Shown: piece after piece, positions 51,764 through 62,300 of the stretch
How positions within the stretch are numbered: the stretch's first letter is position 1
How the letters are laid out: each line of letters opens with the position of its first letter
NCBI RefSeq assembly: GCF_900107635.1
Contig: NZ_FNRD01000010.1
Span: forward strand, 1-64,000
DNA: 64,000 bases
From: Flavobacterium gillisiae
GTDB taxonomy: Bacteria; Bacteroidota; Bacteroidia; Flavobacteriales; Flavobacteriaceae
Reading direction: 5' to 3'
The notes under the pieces: model-generated
What the model saw: only the letters and a program-made list of their open reading frames with translations
Databases searched by the model: none
Told to the model about the DNA's origin: nothing
Made by a program: the position numbers and the translations under genes

Positions 51764-51838
51764 TTGTTTTAGTTATTGTTTGTTAACGGTCAAATGCAGT
51801 CGCTACGCTCGTGTCATTGTGTAGTTGTTTGTTACTGG

Positions 51839-51846
51839 CAAAGATA
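51839..51846 (-). promoter_or_regulatory. -7 box of purK-purE (TATCTTTG)
   Basis: A perfect TANNTTTG on the minus strand. The 70-base leader between it and purK holds a short repeat-like TCGCTACGCTCGTGTCATTG segment. Confidence 0.55.
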
Positions 51847-51872
51847 CTTTATATACACCAAATGCGAAAACC

Positions 51873-52403
51873 CTATTTTATTTTCTTCAAAATTTCTCTA
51901 GCAACGGCTTTGTAAGCGGCAGTATGTTTGTGGTAGTCGTCAGTAAGAATGCGTTGTAGTTCCGGATAAATCCAATCGTATTTTTTACCTAGTTCATACA
52001 AAGCTCGTATTGCGTAGGCTTTTGTAGCTACTTTTCGGTCTTCGCTAATAAGCCAGTCAAAGCAGCTTTCGGTAATTTGTTGTTCTTGTACGTTAGTTAA
52101 AGTAAGGTGTTTACATGAGAACATGCAAATTTTTGAAATAGCACGCATGGCGCTTTCGTTTGTGAACTCTGAAAGGCTAATGCAAAATACAGGAAGATGA
52201 TCCGTCAGTAAGTGGAGTTGTTTTTCCAGAACTAATTCTAGAACCCAACAGGCTTTGTGGTGGTTCTTGTCGGCTACGTTTAAAGCTAGTGCAAGTAAAT
52301 CAGGAAATAAGGCCGCATTGGCTAAAATAAGTTGGGTGTTTTCGTCTCTACTTATTCTATAGGCAGAGCTGTTGGCTATATTTTTATAAAGTTCACTATT
52401 CAT
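51873..52403 (-). CDS. Unrecognised helical-repeat protein (HEAT/ARM-like)
   Basis: 176 residues, no signal peptide or membrane segment, all alpha. Repeated helix pairs such as LFPDLLALALNVADKNHHK, AMRAISKICMFSCKH and VATKAYAIRALYELGKKY suggest a HEAT/ARM solenoid. From memory, such proteins in Flavobacterium are sometimes mislabelled adenylosuccinate lyase; no lyase motif is present here. It is divergent from hpt, with facing promoter boxes. Confidence 0.6.
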   Translation of the reverse strand: MNSELYKNIANSSAYRISRDENTQLILANAALFPDLLALALNVADKNHHKACWVLELVLEKQLHLLTDHLPVFCISLSEFTNESAMRAISKICMFSCKHLTLTNVQEQQITESCFDWLISEDRKVATKAYAIRALYELGKKYDWIYPELQRILTDDYHKHTAAYKAVAREILKKIK

Positions 52404-52428
52404 CTTGGGCTAAAAAACATATTATTTT

Positions 52429-52436
52429 CAAATGTA
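52429..52436 (-). promoter_or_regulatory. -7 box of the helical-repeat gene (TACATTTG)
   Basis: A perfect TANNTTTG on the minus strand 26 bases upstream of the start. Confidence 0.6.
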
Positions 52437-52482
52437 CGGTATTCTTATGGTTCTAAATCTGGATTCTCAATTCAGAAATTCC

Positions 52483-52490
52483 TATCTTTG
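52483..52490 (+). promoter_or_regulatory. -7 box of hpt (TATCTTTG)
   Basis: A perfect TANNTTTG 25 bases upstream of hpt. It supports the ATG at 52515 as start; a longer frame reaching 52332 would begin upstream of the promoter. Confidence 0.65.
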
Positions 52491-52514
52491 CGAATTATTT
52501 TAAATAGGATAATA

Positions 52515-53045
52515 ATGATTCAACTTCACGATAAACAATTTGTTCCGTTTATTTCTGCTAAAGAAATAGAGTTTGCAATAACAAAAATGGCAGCACAAGT
52601 AGAAGCCGATTTTGCCGATGAAATCCCTGTATTTGTAGGAGTTTTAAATGGTGCTTTTATGGTTGTTTCTGACTTTATGAAAGCCTATAAAAAGCCATGC
52701 GAAGTCAGTTTTTTAAAAATGGCTTCTTATGAAGGTACCTCGTCTACAAATGAAGTAAAACAATTAATTGGTTTGAACCAAGATTTGACTGGTCGTTCTG
52801 TTGTTGTTCTCGAAGATATCGTGGATACAGGGAATACCTTGGTGGAATTAAAAGCATTGTTTAAAGCACAAAATGTAAAACATTTTAAAATAGCTACTCT
52901 TTTCTTTAAACCAGAAGCGTACAAAAAAGATATCAAAATCGATTATGTTGGAATTAGAATTCCAAATAAATTTATAGTAGGTTTTGGTCTTGATTATGAT
53001 GGATTAGGAAGAAATTTACCAGAAGTATATAAACTAAAAGAATAA
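52515..53045 (+). CDS. hpt: Hypoxanthine phosphoribosyltransferase
   Basis: 176 residues from the ATG at 52515 (MIQLHDKQFVPFISAKEIEF). The PRPP-binding loop is VVVLEDIVDTGNTLVEL; VGVLNGAFMVVSDFM and VGFGLDYDGLGRNLPEVY are the other family motifs. It salvages hypoxanthine and guanine. It is followed 23 bases later by adk, a natural purine salvage pair. Confidence 0.94.
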   Translation: MIQLHDKQFVPFISAKEIEFAITKMAAQVEADFADEIPVFVGVLNGAFMVVSDFMKAYKKPCEVSFLKMASYEGTSSTNEVKQLIGLNQDLTGRSVVVLEDIVDTGNTLVELKALFKAQNVKHFKIATLFFKPEAYKKDIKIDYVGIRIPNKFIVGFGLDYDGLGRNLPEVYKLKE

Positions 53046-53067
53046 CTACAACTACTCAACACACATT

Positions 53068-53640
53068 ATGATCAACATTGTTTTATTTGGAAAACCAGGA
53101 GCAGGAAAGGGTACTCAAGCAGAATTTTTGAAAGAAAAATATAAATTAACTCACATCTCTACAGGTGATGTTTTTCGTTTTAATTTAAAAAACGATACGG
53201 AGTTAGGGAAACAAGCCCGAGTTTATATGGACGCAGGAGATTTAGTACCTGACGAATTGACAACTAAAATGCTTATTGATGAGGTGAATAAACACCCGGA
53301 TACAAACGGGATTTTATTTGATGGTTATCCAAGAACGATTTCACAAGCTGAAGCTTTAGATGCTTTTTTGACGTCAATAGAGTCGAAAGTTGCTGCAACA
53401 ATTGCCTTAGAAGCTGATGATGAGATTCTGGTAAAACGTTTGCTTGAAAGAGGTAAAACAAGTGGAAGAATTGATGATCAGGACGAAGATAAAATTCGTA
53501 ATAGATACCAAGAATACAATGAAAAAACAGCGCCTTTAATGCAGTATTACAATGATCAAGGGAAGTTTTATGCTGTAAACGGAATTGGGTCTATTGAGGA
53601 AATTACGGAGCGAGTAAGTACCGTTATTGATAATTTGTAA
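53068..53640 (+). CDS. adk: Adenylate kinase
   Basis: 190 residues, short-lid type. P-loop GKPGAGKGTQAEF, STGDVFR, FDGYPRT and the lid RLLERGKTSGRIDDQDE are present; no zinc-lid cysteines, as expected for the short form. It equilibrates ATP, ADP and AMP. Co-directional with hpt with a small gap; the next gene is the CNNM-family protein after a repeat-containing 150-base spacer. Confidence 0.96.
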   Translation: MINIVLFGKPGAGKGTQAEFLKEKYKLTHISTGDVFRFNLKNDTELGKQARVYMDAGDLVPDELTTKMLIDEVNKHPDTNGILFDGYPRTISQAEALDAFLTSIESKVAATIALEADDEILVKRLLERGKTSGRIDDQDEDKIRNRYQEYNEKTAPLMQYYNDQGKFYAVNGIGSIEEITERVSTVIDNL

Positions 53641-53785
53641 GAAGCAATTTCCAGCTGTACGCTACAAGTACTTGCTTGTAAAACTATTTTCTAAGTTATA
53701 AAAGGAGCTTCCGCTGGTCGCTCTTTTCTATCAAGAAAATTAAAGTTTTATAATCTACGTGCTTTTCACTGCCATCTGGGCTATA
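53641..53785 (-). ncRNA. Second, degenerate copy of the structured Flavobacteriales element
   Basis: On the minus strand the order TAGCCC-GATGG-AGTGAAAAGC, then AGCGACCAGCGGAAGCTCCTTTTATAA, then TTGTAGCGTACAGCTGGAAATTGCTTC resembles the motif pattern of 9705-9825 (GATGGAAGCGGCATCCTTTT...TAGCGAACAGC). It seems to be duplicated internally or degenerate. It lies between adk and the CNNM-family gene. Confidence 0.45.
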
Positions 53786-53790
53786 AAAAT

Positions 53791-55065
53791 ATGGAGATAC
53801 TAATAATACTTTTTCTTATTCTATTGAATGGAGTTTTCTCCATGTCTGAGATAGCATTGATATCTGCCAGAAAAAATAGATTAGAAACATCAGCAAAAAA
53901 AGGGAATAAAAGTGCTCAAGCCGCATTGGATTTAGCTAATTCACCCAATAAATTTCTATCTACTGTACAAATAGGAATAACTTTAATAGGGATTCTTACC
54001 GGTATTTATAGTGGAGATAAAATAACAACAGATGTACAAACATTTGTTGCTGGTTTTGCAATATTGAAACCGTATGCCGCTACTATTGCAGTAGGAGTTG
54101 TAGTAGTAGTATTAACGTTTTTTTCATTGGTGTTAGGTGAGTTGTTACCTAAAAGAATTGGACTAAACCATCCGGAAGCGATTGCTAAGAAAGTAGCAAT
54201 GCCTATGAAGTTTGTTTCAATTGTTACGGCACCGTTTATCTGGTTATTGACACACTCAACAGAGTTCTTATTAAGTGTATTGCAAATAAGACCTACTGCA
54301 GATGGTAAAGTAACCGAAGAGGAAATTAAAGCGATCATTAAAGAAGGTACTGAAGGTGGAGAAGTTCAGGAAATAGAACAAGATATAGTAGAGCGTGTTT
54401 TTCATATTGGCGACCGAAAAATAAATTCATTGATGACTCACAGGAAATCAGTTGTTTTTATACCGTTGCATTCTGGGAAAAGCGAAGTAAAGAAAGCCAT
54501 GCTTGAGGAGTTACACTCGATATACCCTGTATATGATAAGGATGATGATGATATTGTAGGGGTTGTAAACTTAAAAAATATCTTTGCTCGTATAGATGAC
54601 GAAAATTTTAATTTAAAAGATATTATGACTGATGCTCCTTTTATGATGGAGTATACCACTGCTTATAAAGCTTTGGAGAAGTTTAAGAAAACGGGTATTC
54701 ATTATGCTTTTGTATCTGATGAATATGGTGTTTTTCAAGGAGTAATCACTTTAAACGATATTCTAGAAGCACTAGTAGGGAATGCCTCTGATTTTTATAA
54801 AGATGATTATCAGTTGGTGGAAAGAGAAGACGGAACTTGGTTAGTAGACGGACATTATTCGCTACATGATTTTCTTACTTACTTTGAATTGGATGATTTA
54901 GTAGGGGATTATGATGTCACTACCGTTAGTGGTTTAATCATGACGGAGCTTTCTCATATTCCAAAACAAGGAGAGAAGCTAATCTGGCAAAAATTTGAGT
55001 TAGAAGTCATTGATATGGACGGCATAAAGATTGACAAAGTAATGGTGAAATCATTACGAATATAA
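53791..55065 (+). CDS. CNNM/CorC family membrane protein with CBS domains (hemolysin-like)
   Basis: 424 residues. An N-terminal CNNM transmembrane domain (about four helices in residues 1-150, starting LIILFLILLNGVFSMSEIALISARKNR) is followed by a CBS pair (about 205-330; VGVVNLKNIFA and FQGVITLNDILEALVG) and a C-terminal CorC_HlyC FAD-like domain (about 340-420). Members are magnesium/cobalt transporters or efflux factors; the hemolysin name is historical. It is followed by obgE after 221 bases. Confidence 0.9.
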   Translation: MEILIILFLILLNGVFSMSEIALISARKNRLETSAKKGNKSAQAALDLANSPNKFLSTVQIGITLIGILTGIYSGDKITTDVQTFVAGFAILKPYAATIAVGVVVVVLTFFSLVLGELLPKRIGLNHPEAIAKKVAMPMKFVSIVTAPFIWLLTHSTEFLLSVLQIRPTADGKVTEEEIKAIIKEGTEGGEVQEIEQDIVERVFHIGDRKINSLMTHRKSVVFIPLHSGKSEVKKAMLEELHSIYPVYDKDDDDIVGVVNLKNIFARIDDENFNLKDIMTDAPFMMEYTTAYKALEKFKKTGIHYAFVSDEYGVFQGVITLNDILEALVGNASDFYKDDYQLVEREDGTWLVDGHYSLHDFLTYFELDDLVGDYDVTTVSGLIMTELSHIPKQGEKLIWQKFELEVIDMDGIKIDKVMVKSLRI

Positions 55066-55204
55066 AGAAATTGTTCAGTATTTGGTGTTCAGTTAATCTG
55101 TTAACTTAATAAGGTTCATTTATAATAATAAATTGTTGTTTGTTTTAGGACTAGTTTTGCAGTATTTGCTGTAAATTGAAAACGGATGACTGAATACTAA
55201 AAAA

Positions 55205-55276
55205 ATGACAGAGGATTTGAAATTAAAAGGAGGACAGCCAGTGGCTGTCAGGTATTTTAAATCAATGTTGAAATAA
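55205..55276 (+). CDS. Possible 23-codon ORF before obgE
   Basis: ATG to TAA, coding [20 protein letters not shown] and three more residues. It ends 10 bases before the obgE start. A perfect GACAGCC/GGCTGTC hairpin lies inside it. It may be a leader peptide or a chance frame; no homology is recognised. Confidence 0.25.
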   Translation: MTEDLKLKGGQPVAVRYFKSMLK

Positions 55277-55286
55277 AAAAAAAGTT

Positions 55287-56288
55287 ATGACTGAAGGGAA
55301 TTTCGTAGATTACGTAAAAATATTTGTTTCATCCGGTAAAGGAGGAAAAGGATCTACGCATTTACATAGAGAAAAATTTATTGAAAAAGGTGGTCCTGAT
55401 GGAGGTGATGGAGGTCGTGGAGGACACGTATATCTAGTAGGAAATAAAGGACTTTGGACTTTGTTTCACCTTAAGTTTGCACGTCATATCAAAGCTGGAA
55501 GCGGCGGTGATGGAAGCGGAGACAGAAGTACAGGAGCTGATGGTGACGATAAATTCATTGAAGTACCCTTAGGAACTGTTGTAAAAGACAAAGAAACTGG
55601 TGAAACCTTGTTTGAAATCACTGATGATGGCGAGAAACAAGTGTTGTCCAGAGGTGGTAAAGGTGGTTTAGGAAACTGGCACTTTAGAAGTTCTACAAAC
55701 CAAACGCCAAGATATTCTCAACCTGGATTACCTGGAACGGAGATGGATGTAATTCTGGAGCTTAAAGTTTTAGCAGATGTAGGTTTAGTAGGTTTCCCAA
55801 ATGCTGGAAAATCAACGCTATTGTCTGTTCTAACATCAGCTAAACCAAAAATTGCTGATTACCCGTTTACAACTTTAAAACCAAACCTTGGAATTGTAGC
55901 GTACAGGGATTTTCAATCTTTTGTAATTGCAGATATTCCGGGTATTATAGAAGGTGCTGCAGAGGGAAAAGGATTAGGACATTATTTCTTGAGACATATC
56001 GAAAGAAATTCAACACTATTATTCTTAGTTCCTGTGGATACACCAGATATTAAAGGAGAATATGATATTTTGGTAAACGAACTAACAAAATACAATCCAG
56101 AAATGCTGGACAAGGAACGCATGGTTGTTATTTCTAAATGTGATATGCTGGATGATGATCTAAAAGCAGAACTGAAAGAAGAATTAGACGTTTCCTTCAA
56201 AGGTATTCCTTATATGTTTATTTCCTCTGTTGCCCAACAAGGATTGACAGAATTGAAAGACAAACTATGGAAAATGTTGAATGATTAA
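55287..56288 (+). CDS. obgE: GTPase ObgE/CgtA
   Basis: 333 residues, no C-terminal extension. Glycine-rich Obg fold (about 1-157; [24 protein letters not shown]), then the G domain with G1 [10 protein letters not shown] (about 169-178), G3 DIPGIIEGA and G4 in ISKCDML. It acts in ribosome assembly and the stringent response. The start at 55287 ([14 protein letters not shown]) is standard. It is convergent with the macroglobulin gene. Confidence 0.96.
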   Translation: MTEGNFVDYVKIFVSSGKGGKGSTHLHREKFIEKGGPDGGDGGRGGHVYLVGNKGLWTLFHLKFARHIKAGSGGDGSGDRSTGADGDDKFIEVPLGTVVKDKETGETLFEITDDGEKQVLSRGGKGGLGNWHFRSSTNQTPRYSQPGLPGTEMDVILELKVLADVGLVGFPNAGKSTLLSVLTSAKPKIADYPFTTLKPNLGIVAYRDFQSFVIADIPGIIEGAAEGKGLGHYFLRHIERNSTLLFLVPVDTPDIKGEYDILVNELTKYNPEMLDKERMVVISKCDMLDDDLKAELKEELDVSFKGIPYMFISSVAQQGLTELKDKLWKMLND

Positions 56289-56308
56289 TTAATCATTTTT
56301 CACTTATA

Positions 56309-56341
56309 AAAAAACCGTTTCAAGAAATTGAAACGGTTTTT
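56309..56341. terminator. Bidirectional terminator between obgE and the macroglobulin gene
   Basis: AAAACCGTTTCAA-GAAA-TTGAAACGGTTTT stem with a tail of T on both strands. Confidence 0.87.
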
Positions 56342-56352
56342 AGCTTTCTGTG

Positions 56353-59300
56353 TTAATTTGCGACTTGCACCTTAATTCCTTTGGTATGACTAGAAAATTC
56401 TGGAGCATACATGCTTTGGATTGTGCTAATTCCATTAGAAAAGTTTCCTTTGTTATTCACTCTAACATCATATTCTAAAACGTAGGTTCCTTTGTCGATT
56501 TTGTCAAAAAAGAAATGAGTTGCAGCGTCTTTAGTGCTTTTATAAAATCCTAAATTGTCTTTGTACTGGTAATTGGATAAAACATCGATAGGCTCAAAAC
56601 AAGAGGCTCTCATGTCTTTCAAATGTACAAATTCCATATCTTCTTTGGTAGAGATAATTAAACGGACAGTAACTAAATCGCCTATATTTAATGGATTGTT
56701 AGTGATTATTTTTTGTAACACTGTGCCTTTATCTGTGTTTTTCTTTAAATACAGCTCTTTAGAAACAGATAAACTAGTATCCGAATTGGTTTTTATTTTG
56801 TCTAAATCTTCAAAATACTGCCAGTAAACACCTCCGTAACCTGGAACTTTGGATTTGTTTTCGATTTTAATAGATGCCATTTCTTTTGTGATTTCAGAGG
56901 CTTTCCAATTCAGTTTTAAGTAGCCTGTTTCTGCTTCTTTTTCGTTTGTATTCAATTTCTTCGTTAGGATTTTTTCGTCTCCTATCTTGATAATTGTATT
57001 GTCTTTTACGCTCAACCAATCGGTACCTTGCATTAGTAAGGCATATACAGCTTCAGTTGTGGCTTTTGTCGTAGGCCAGTTTTTAGCTTGTTTATTTTTT
57101 AATAACCAAACTTTCATAGCATCCACTGACTTGGTGTCATTGCTAACTTCCGTAAAAGCTTCGATCAGTAAAGCTTGAGTTTCTATAGGTGCTTGATACC
57201 AATACCAACCTGATTTATTAGCAATCCAATACATACCACAATCTTCGTTATTGGAAGCCGTTTCTTTTAGACTTTCGATTATTATTTTGGCGGCAGCCGG
57301 TTCTCCAAAACGATTCAGGACTAATGCTGCCATCCCTTTTTCGTATAAAGAATAACTTAGCCAATTTTCTTTGGCACTGTCAACATATATTTTTGTTGCT
57401 TTTTTCAATGTATCCGAAAGCGGATAGTTTTTCAAATAGAAAGTACGAGTATAGAGATAATGCAAATTGGAGTAGGGATGCATCCAAATCAGTTTTTCGC
57501 CATTTTTTAGATTGTTCGTTCTTTGTTTATGGTTTTCTAAGAATTTGATATCAAGGAACGGGATTCCACTTTTTGAAATTTCATCTATTTTGGCGTTGGT
57601 CGCATCATCTGTATTTATTTTTTTTAAATGACCTAATCCTGCTAGAATATGTCGTGTGATGTATTCGTTTTCTTCATTACCGCCATACCACGGAAATCCT
57701 CCTGATGCTTTTTGCTTTTGTTTTAATTTGTCGAAAGTAGCTTCTTGAGCATTTTTCATTTTTTCTAAGTCAAAAAGTGTTGCCAATTGCTGTTTCTTTT
57801 CTTCTTCGCTTTGCGCATCATTTACCCATGGGGTTTCAGCAAGAAGTATCGATTTTAGTTCTTCGTTTTCTTCCAGTTTTGAATTGTGTTTTTCGTTTTT
57901 TCTCCAAGTTTCAAAAACAACGGCGATTTTAGGATTGCTATTGATGACTTCTCCAGCCAAAGCATTGGCATAGAAACGAGCAAAGGTTTGCTCAGCACCT
58001 TCGTGCTCGTATTCCATCAAGTAAGGCAAGGATTGTAATGCAAGCCAAGTTGGATTTGAAGTGTATTCTAGCGTGAATTGATGATTGCGTAAGCTTGTGG
58101 ATGCATTGTTTCTTAAGTTCTCAAAAGTGTATTCTTTCTTTGAGTTTTCGCGAACCCATAAAGGAATACTCTCCGTAACGAGTATATTGTTAGTCAAAAC
58201 GGGTATGATGTTTTCTTCCCCATCAGAATAGTTGTCGGCTTTAGCTAAAACCTTGTACTGTACTCCTTGTATTCCTTGCGGAATATAGATGTTCCAACTT
58301 ACAGTCGTATTTCCAAACGCAGGTATTGAATAATTTTTCAAACTTTTTGTGTTCAGCATCTTGGTGTCTACTGATTCCATTGTGGTAGCGTCAAAAAGTT
58401 GCAAAACAGCAATTCCTATTTTGGGTTCGCTGGTCATATTTACAATTTTACTAATAATTTGAATACTGTCTTTTTCTCTAAAGAAACGAGGGAAATTGGG
58501 TATTACCATTAGGTCTTTTTGGGTAACAATAATTTTTTCCAGATAACCAGAAACTGCTTTTTTATTGTGGGCGAATAGGCGTAATTTCCAAGCTGTTAAT
58601 GCCTCAGGGGAGGTAAAATTGAAACTAATTTTTCCTGATTTATCCGTTTTTAAATTTGGATAGAAAAAGGCAGTTTCTGATAGATTAGTTCGGCTTTTAA
58701 TTTCAGAAAGGGCTTTTAATGCCTTGTTAGTAGTGATTATTACTGCTCCATTTTCTCCTTTTGTTCCATATCTTGTCGTTGCTTGGTCTTTCTCTAGAAC
58801 TTCGATGGAAAGAATGTTTAAATAGTCTAGCATGATAGCTTGGTTTTTAGACGCAAAGTTTCCATCAATAATATAGATAGCATTTGCAATATCTTTATTT
58901 TTTGCAGCACTTTTTATCATTTTTCCCGCAGCACTTCCTTCTAAAGATATTTCTATCCCTGCGGTATTGTATATTTGATTGTCTTCCTCAACAATTCTTT
59001 CGCCGGCAGCGCCTCTAATTGTTTCAGCGCTTACTTTTCGATCAAGTGTTTGAGTAGCATAACTTAGTGCTTTTTTTTCTTTATTAATACCGTAGGCTGT
59101 CACTACAACTTCTTCTAGACTTCCAGATTCTGGTTGTAAATTAATATTCATTTCGTTATTCTTATCAATTAGAATTGTCTGAGTCTGGTACCCAATATAA
59201 GCAATAACTAAGGTTTCTGATTGTGAAGCATTGATTTCAAAATAGCCTTCGTAGTCACTAGTTGTAGCTGTTTGAGTTCCTTTTAGTGTAATACTGGCGC

Positions 59301-62300
59301 CGGGCAATGGATCTCCGTTTTCATCCGTAATAATACCAGAAATCGAGCTTGTGGTTTGCGGATTTTTATTTTGTTTCGAAAGGAATTTTTGATACTTGGA
59401 AATTGTTGCATAGTCTTTGGGGTCAGCGAAATTAAATCCAAACCACAGTAGTTGGGTTCTTTTATCAATAAAAACCGGGCTGTATAAAGTGGTGTTTAGA
59501 TTGCGTAAAGTGGCGGACGTTTTATTAAAACCAAGTTTGTTTCTATAGGAAATACTATTGTATACATATCGGTCGAGAGTTAGCGGATTCCAAAACCCTT
59601 TAGCAAATTGATCTAATGAACTATCGTACATGGAAGCTAATACTTCAGCCTCTAGCACAGTATTGGTTGGAGCTAATTTAAAAGACCAATTTTCAGTGCT
59701 TCCTGGTTGTATTTTGTTTCTAAAGCTTTCAACAGTAAAATCTAAGCTGGTTTCTTCCGCTTTTAAGACTACCTCCAGTTCCTGAGTAAAGGATTGGTTT
59801 TCAAATATGGATTCTAGGCCAATTTTTATTGATTTTTCAAATTGTCTTTGTAAAGGGATTTTAAGTAGGAGCTCGTTGTTTTCTAATGTTTTGTTTTCAT
59901 CATAAAAGAGCTTATTCGCATAAGATGCCATTATTTTGAAATAGTGGTTAGGAATGACAGACTTGATGTTAAGTAATACAAAGCCGTCTTTTTTTGGGTT
60001 CTTATTAAGTTGCTCAATCGAAAGTAGTTTGTTAAAGTCTAATTTTTCTGAACTTTGATTGATTTTAAATAATACTTGTTTTTCTAACGGAAGCTCATTG
60101 ATATCTGTTGCCGTAAAAACAAATTTATAATATCCTGATTGGTAATTTGAAATAAAATCAAGCGCAATAGCTTTGTCTTTTTCTGTATCAACCTTTTTAG
60201 AATAGACTAATGTTCCCAGCTCTTTTTCGTCTACTGGTTTTTCATTATTTTCGAAGGGGAATAAGCTTTCAAAATCCTGTTTTGAAATGGCTTCAATTTC
60301 AGGAATGGGCCATACTCTTGGCTTAATTTTATTTGGAAAACTCTTAAGAAAGTAGAGGTTGACTTCACCCTTAATTGCTGCAAACTGCTCGTTAAGGTTT
60401 TTACTGTTAATCTCGACTGCGTTTTTATCTTTGGTGTTGATTTCTTTGGGAATAGTTATGTCAAGATTCATGGTATGATATCCTACGTTGATTGTTTGTG
60501 TTGCCGTATGTGTTTCACCGTTACTATCTGTTACATCGGCATCAATATAGAATTTATAAATAGGGCGGTCTTCTTTTGGAAAACGTTGGTTAGCATTGGC
60601 TATAAAATCAATATTGAACTTGCCATAGGCATCGGTGGTTGTCTCCCCGCTGCCAGTTGCTCCTCCTTGTCCTTTATATCTATAAGAATTGTCATAGACA
60701 CTATAAACCATATAGGAAATTCTGTATTTTACCTTTGAATCAGATATAGTCGCTCCCGAAAATGATTTAGCGAAACCTTCAACTCGAATTTTTTGATTGA
60801 CTTCGTAGCTCTCTTTTATAGGGTCAAAAGCAACTTCAAATTTGGGGCGTTTGTATTCTTCCACCCTAAAGCGAGTACCTGAATTTTCAAAATTCACCGT
60901 ATCCCAAAATGGATGTTCACCTTTTTTACTGCTGTCCGGCTCCTCTGCTTGAAATGTGAAATTACCGGTTAGCCCATTCTGTGGAAGCTGAAATTCCCCA
61001 GAAAAAGAACCAAAGGAATTGGTGGTCACTTCAAAATTTTGGATGTTTTTATTATTGTTGTCTTTAACGATAATTTTCATCAAAATATTGGGGACGATTC
61101 TAGTTTCATTTGCTTTTTTTTGGAAAACAATTCCTTTATAATAAACGGTTTGTCCGGGTCGATAAATGGCTCGATCTAGATAAAACTCAATTTTAGCATC
61201 AGTACTTTTTTTATAGAAAGTATTGTTTTCATAGCGATTTCTATTAGAAACAGTTAAGGTGTCATTCTCCTTTGTTACTATTATATCAAAGTAGTTTTGA
61301 ATATTGTCATCCCGTTTAGAACCAGCGTAACCATTTTTGTCAGTGACTATTTCTGTGTTATTAAATTTTATAGAAGCTTTCTCTATCGGTTTTCCCGTTT
61401 TTCGATCCAATATTTGATAATAGTTGGTTTCATTTTTATAATCAGTCAGTACGGTAAGGTTAGTTACTGTAATCGTTTCGTATGCAAATGCTTTAGTGTT
61501 TTTTATATCTGAATCACTTTCAAAATAAACTAAATAACAGCCGGTTTCAAGTTGGGGCAGTAGGATTTCAGTAGAATAACTGAAGTAGTCATTCTTATTT
61601 GGTAATGCTTTTGTAATGCTTTTTACTAAGGTGTTTTTCTCGATTATAGTTGCGGCAATACTATCTTTTTTCATGTGCATTCTCCAGTCTTTGAGTTTTG
61701 AGATCGTTTTCTGATCAATTTTGAAGTAAGAAATGCTAAGTGTATTTATGTTTTTATAATTTACGAAAGCTCTTGTGTTTTCGTTATTATAACTTTTCTC
61801 TAAAAGTCGAATGTCTAGATTTTTCTTTTCTAATTCATGTTTTCTTTGAAAGGCTCGTTTGTAAGCATTAGATCTGCTTTTTGTAGACAAGATAGTGTCG
61901 AATAATGCGATTGCTTTTAGGTTGTAATCAGGATGGCTGTCTTTTGACGCAAGCGTCGTGTATAGATTTGCCTTTTCAATTTGGATATCTTGTAAGAGTA
62001 AAAGAGGAATATCCTTGTCTTGTATTTGATCTAAAGCATTTAAATAATCGGTAGCATTTTTGTTTAAATACTTGTAGCAGAATTGCATGCGCGAGAAGCG
62101 ATTGTCTAAAGAGTTGTTGTTATTTTCTTTTTTTTGATATAGAGTGATAAGCTTTTTTAAATGGTCATCCTTTACTAAATCAAGGTTTAAGGATTGAAAG
62201 GTATTTGAATCACCGTATAAAGTATCTTTTGACTTTGCGAAAATGGAGGTTTCTATATTCCAAGAATATAGAGTTTTAGTGAAGTAATTAATGTTTTCAT

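Noticed and set aside
52332..52514. N-terminal extension of hpt
   Set aside because: It would start upstream of a perfect promoter box and overlap the divergent gene; the family begins at MIQLHDKQF.
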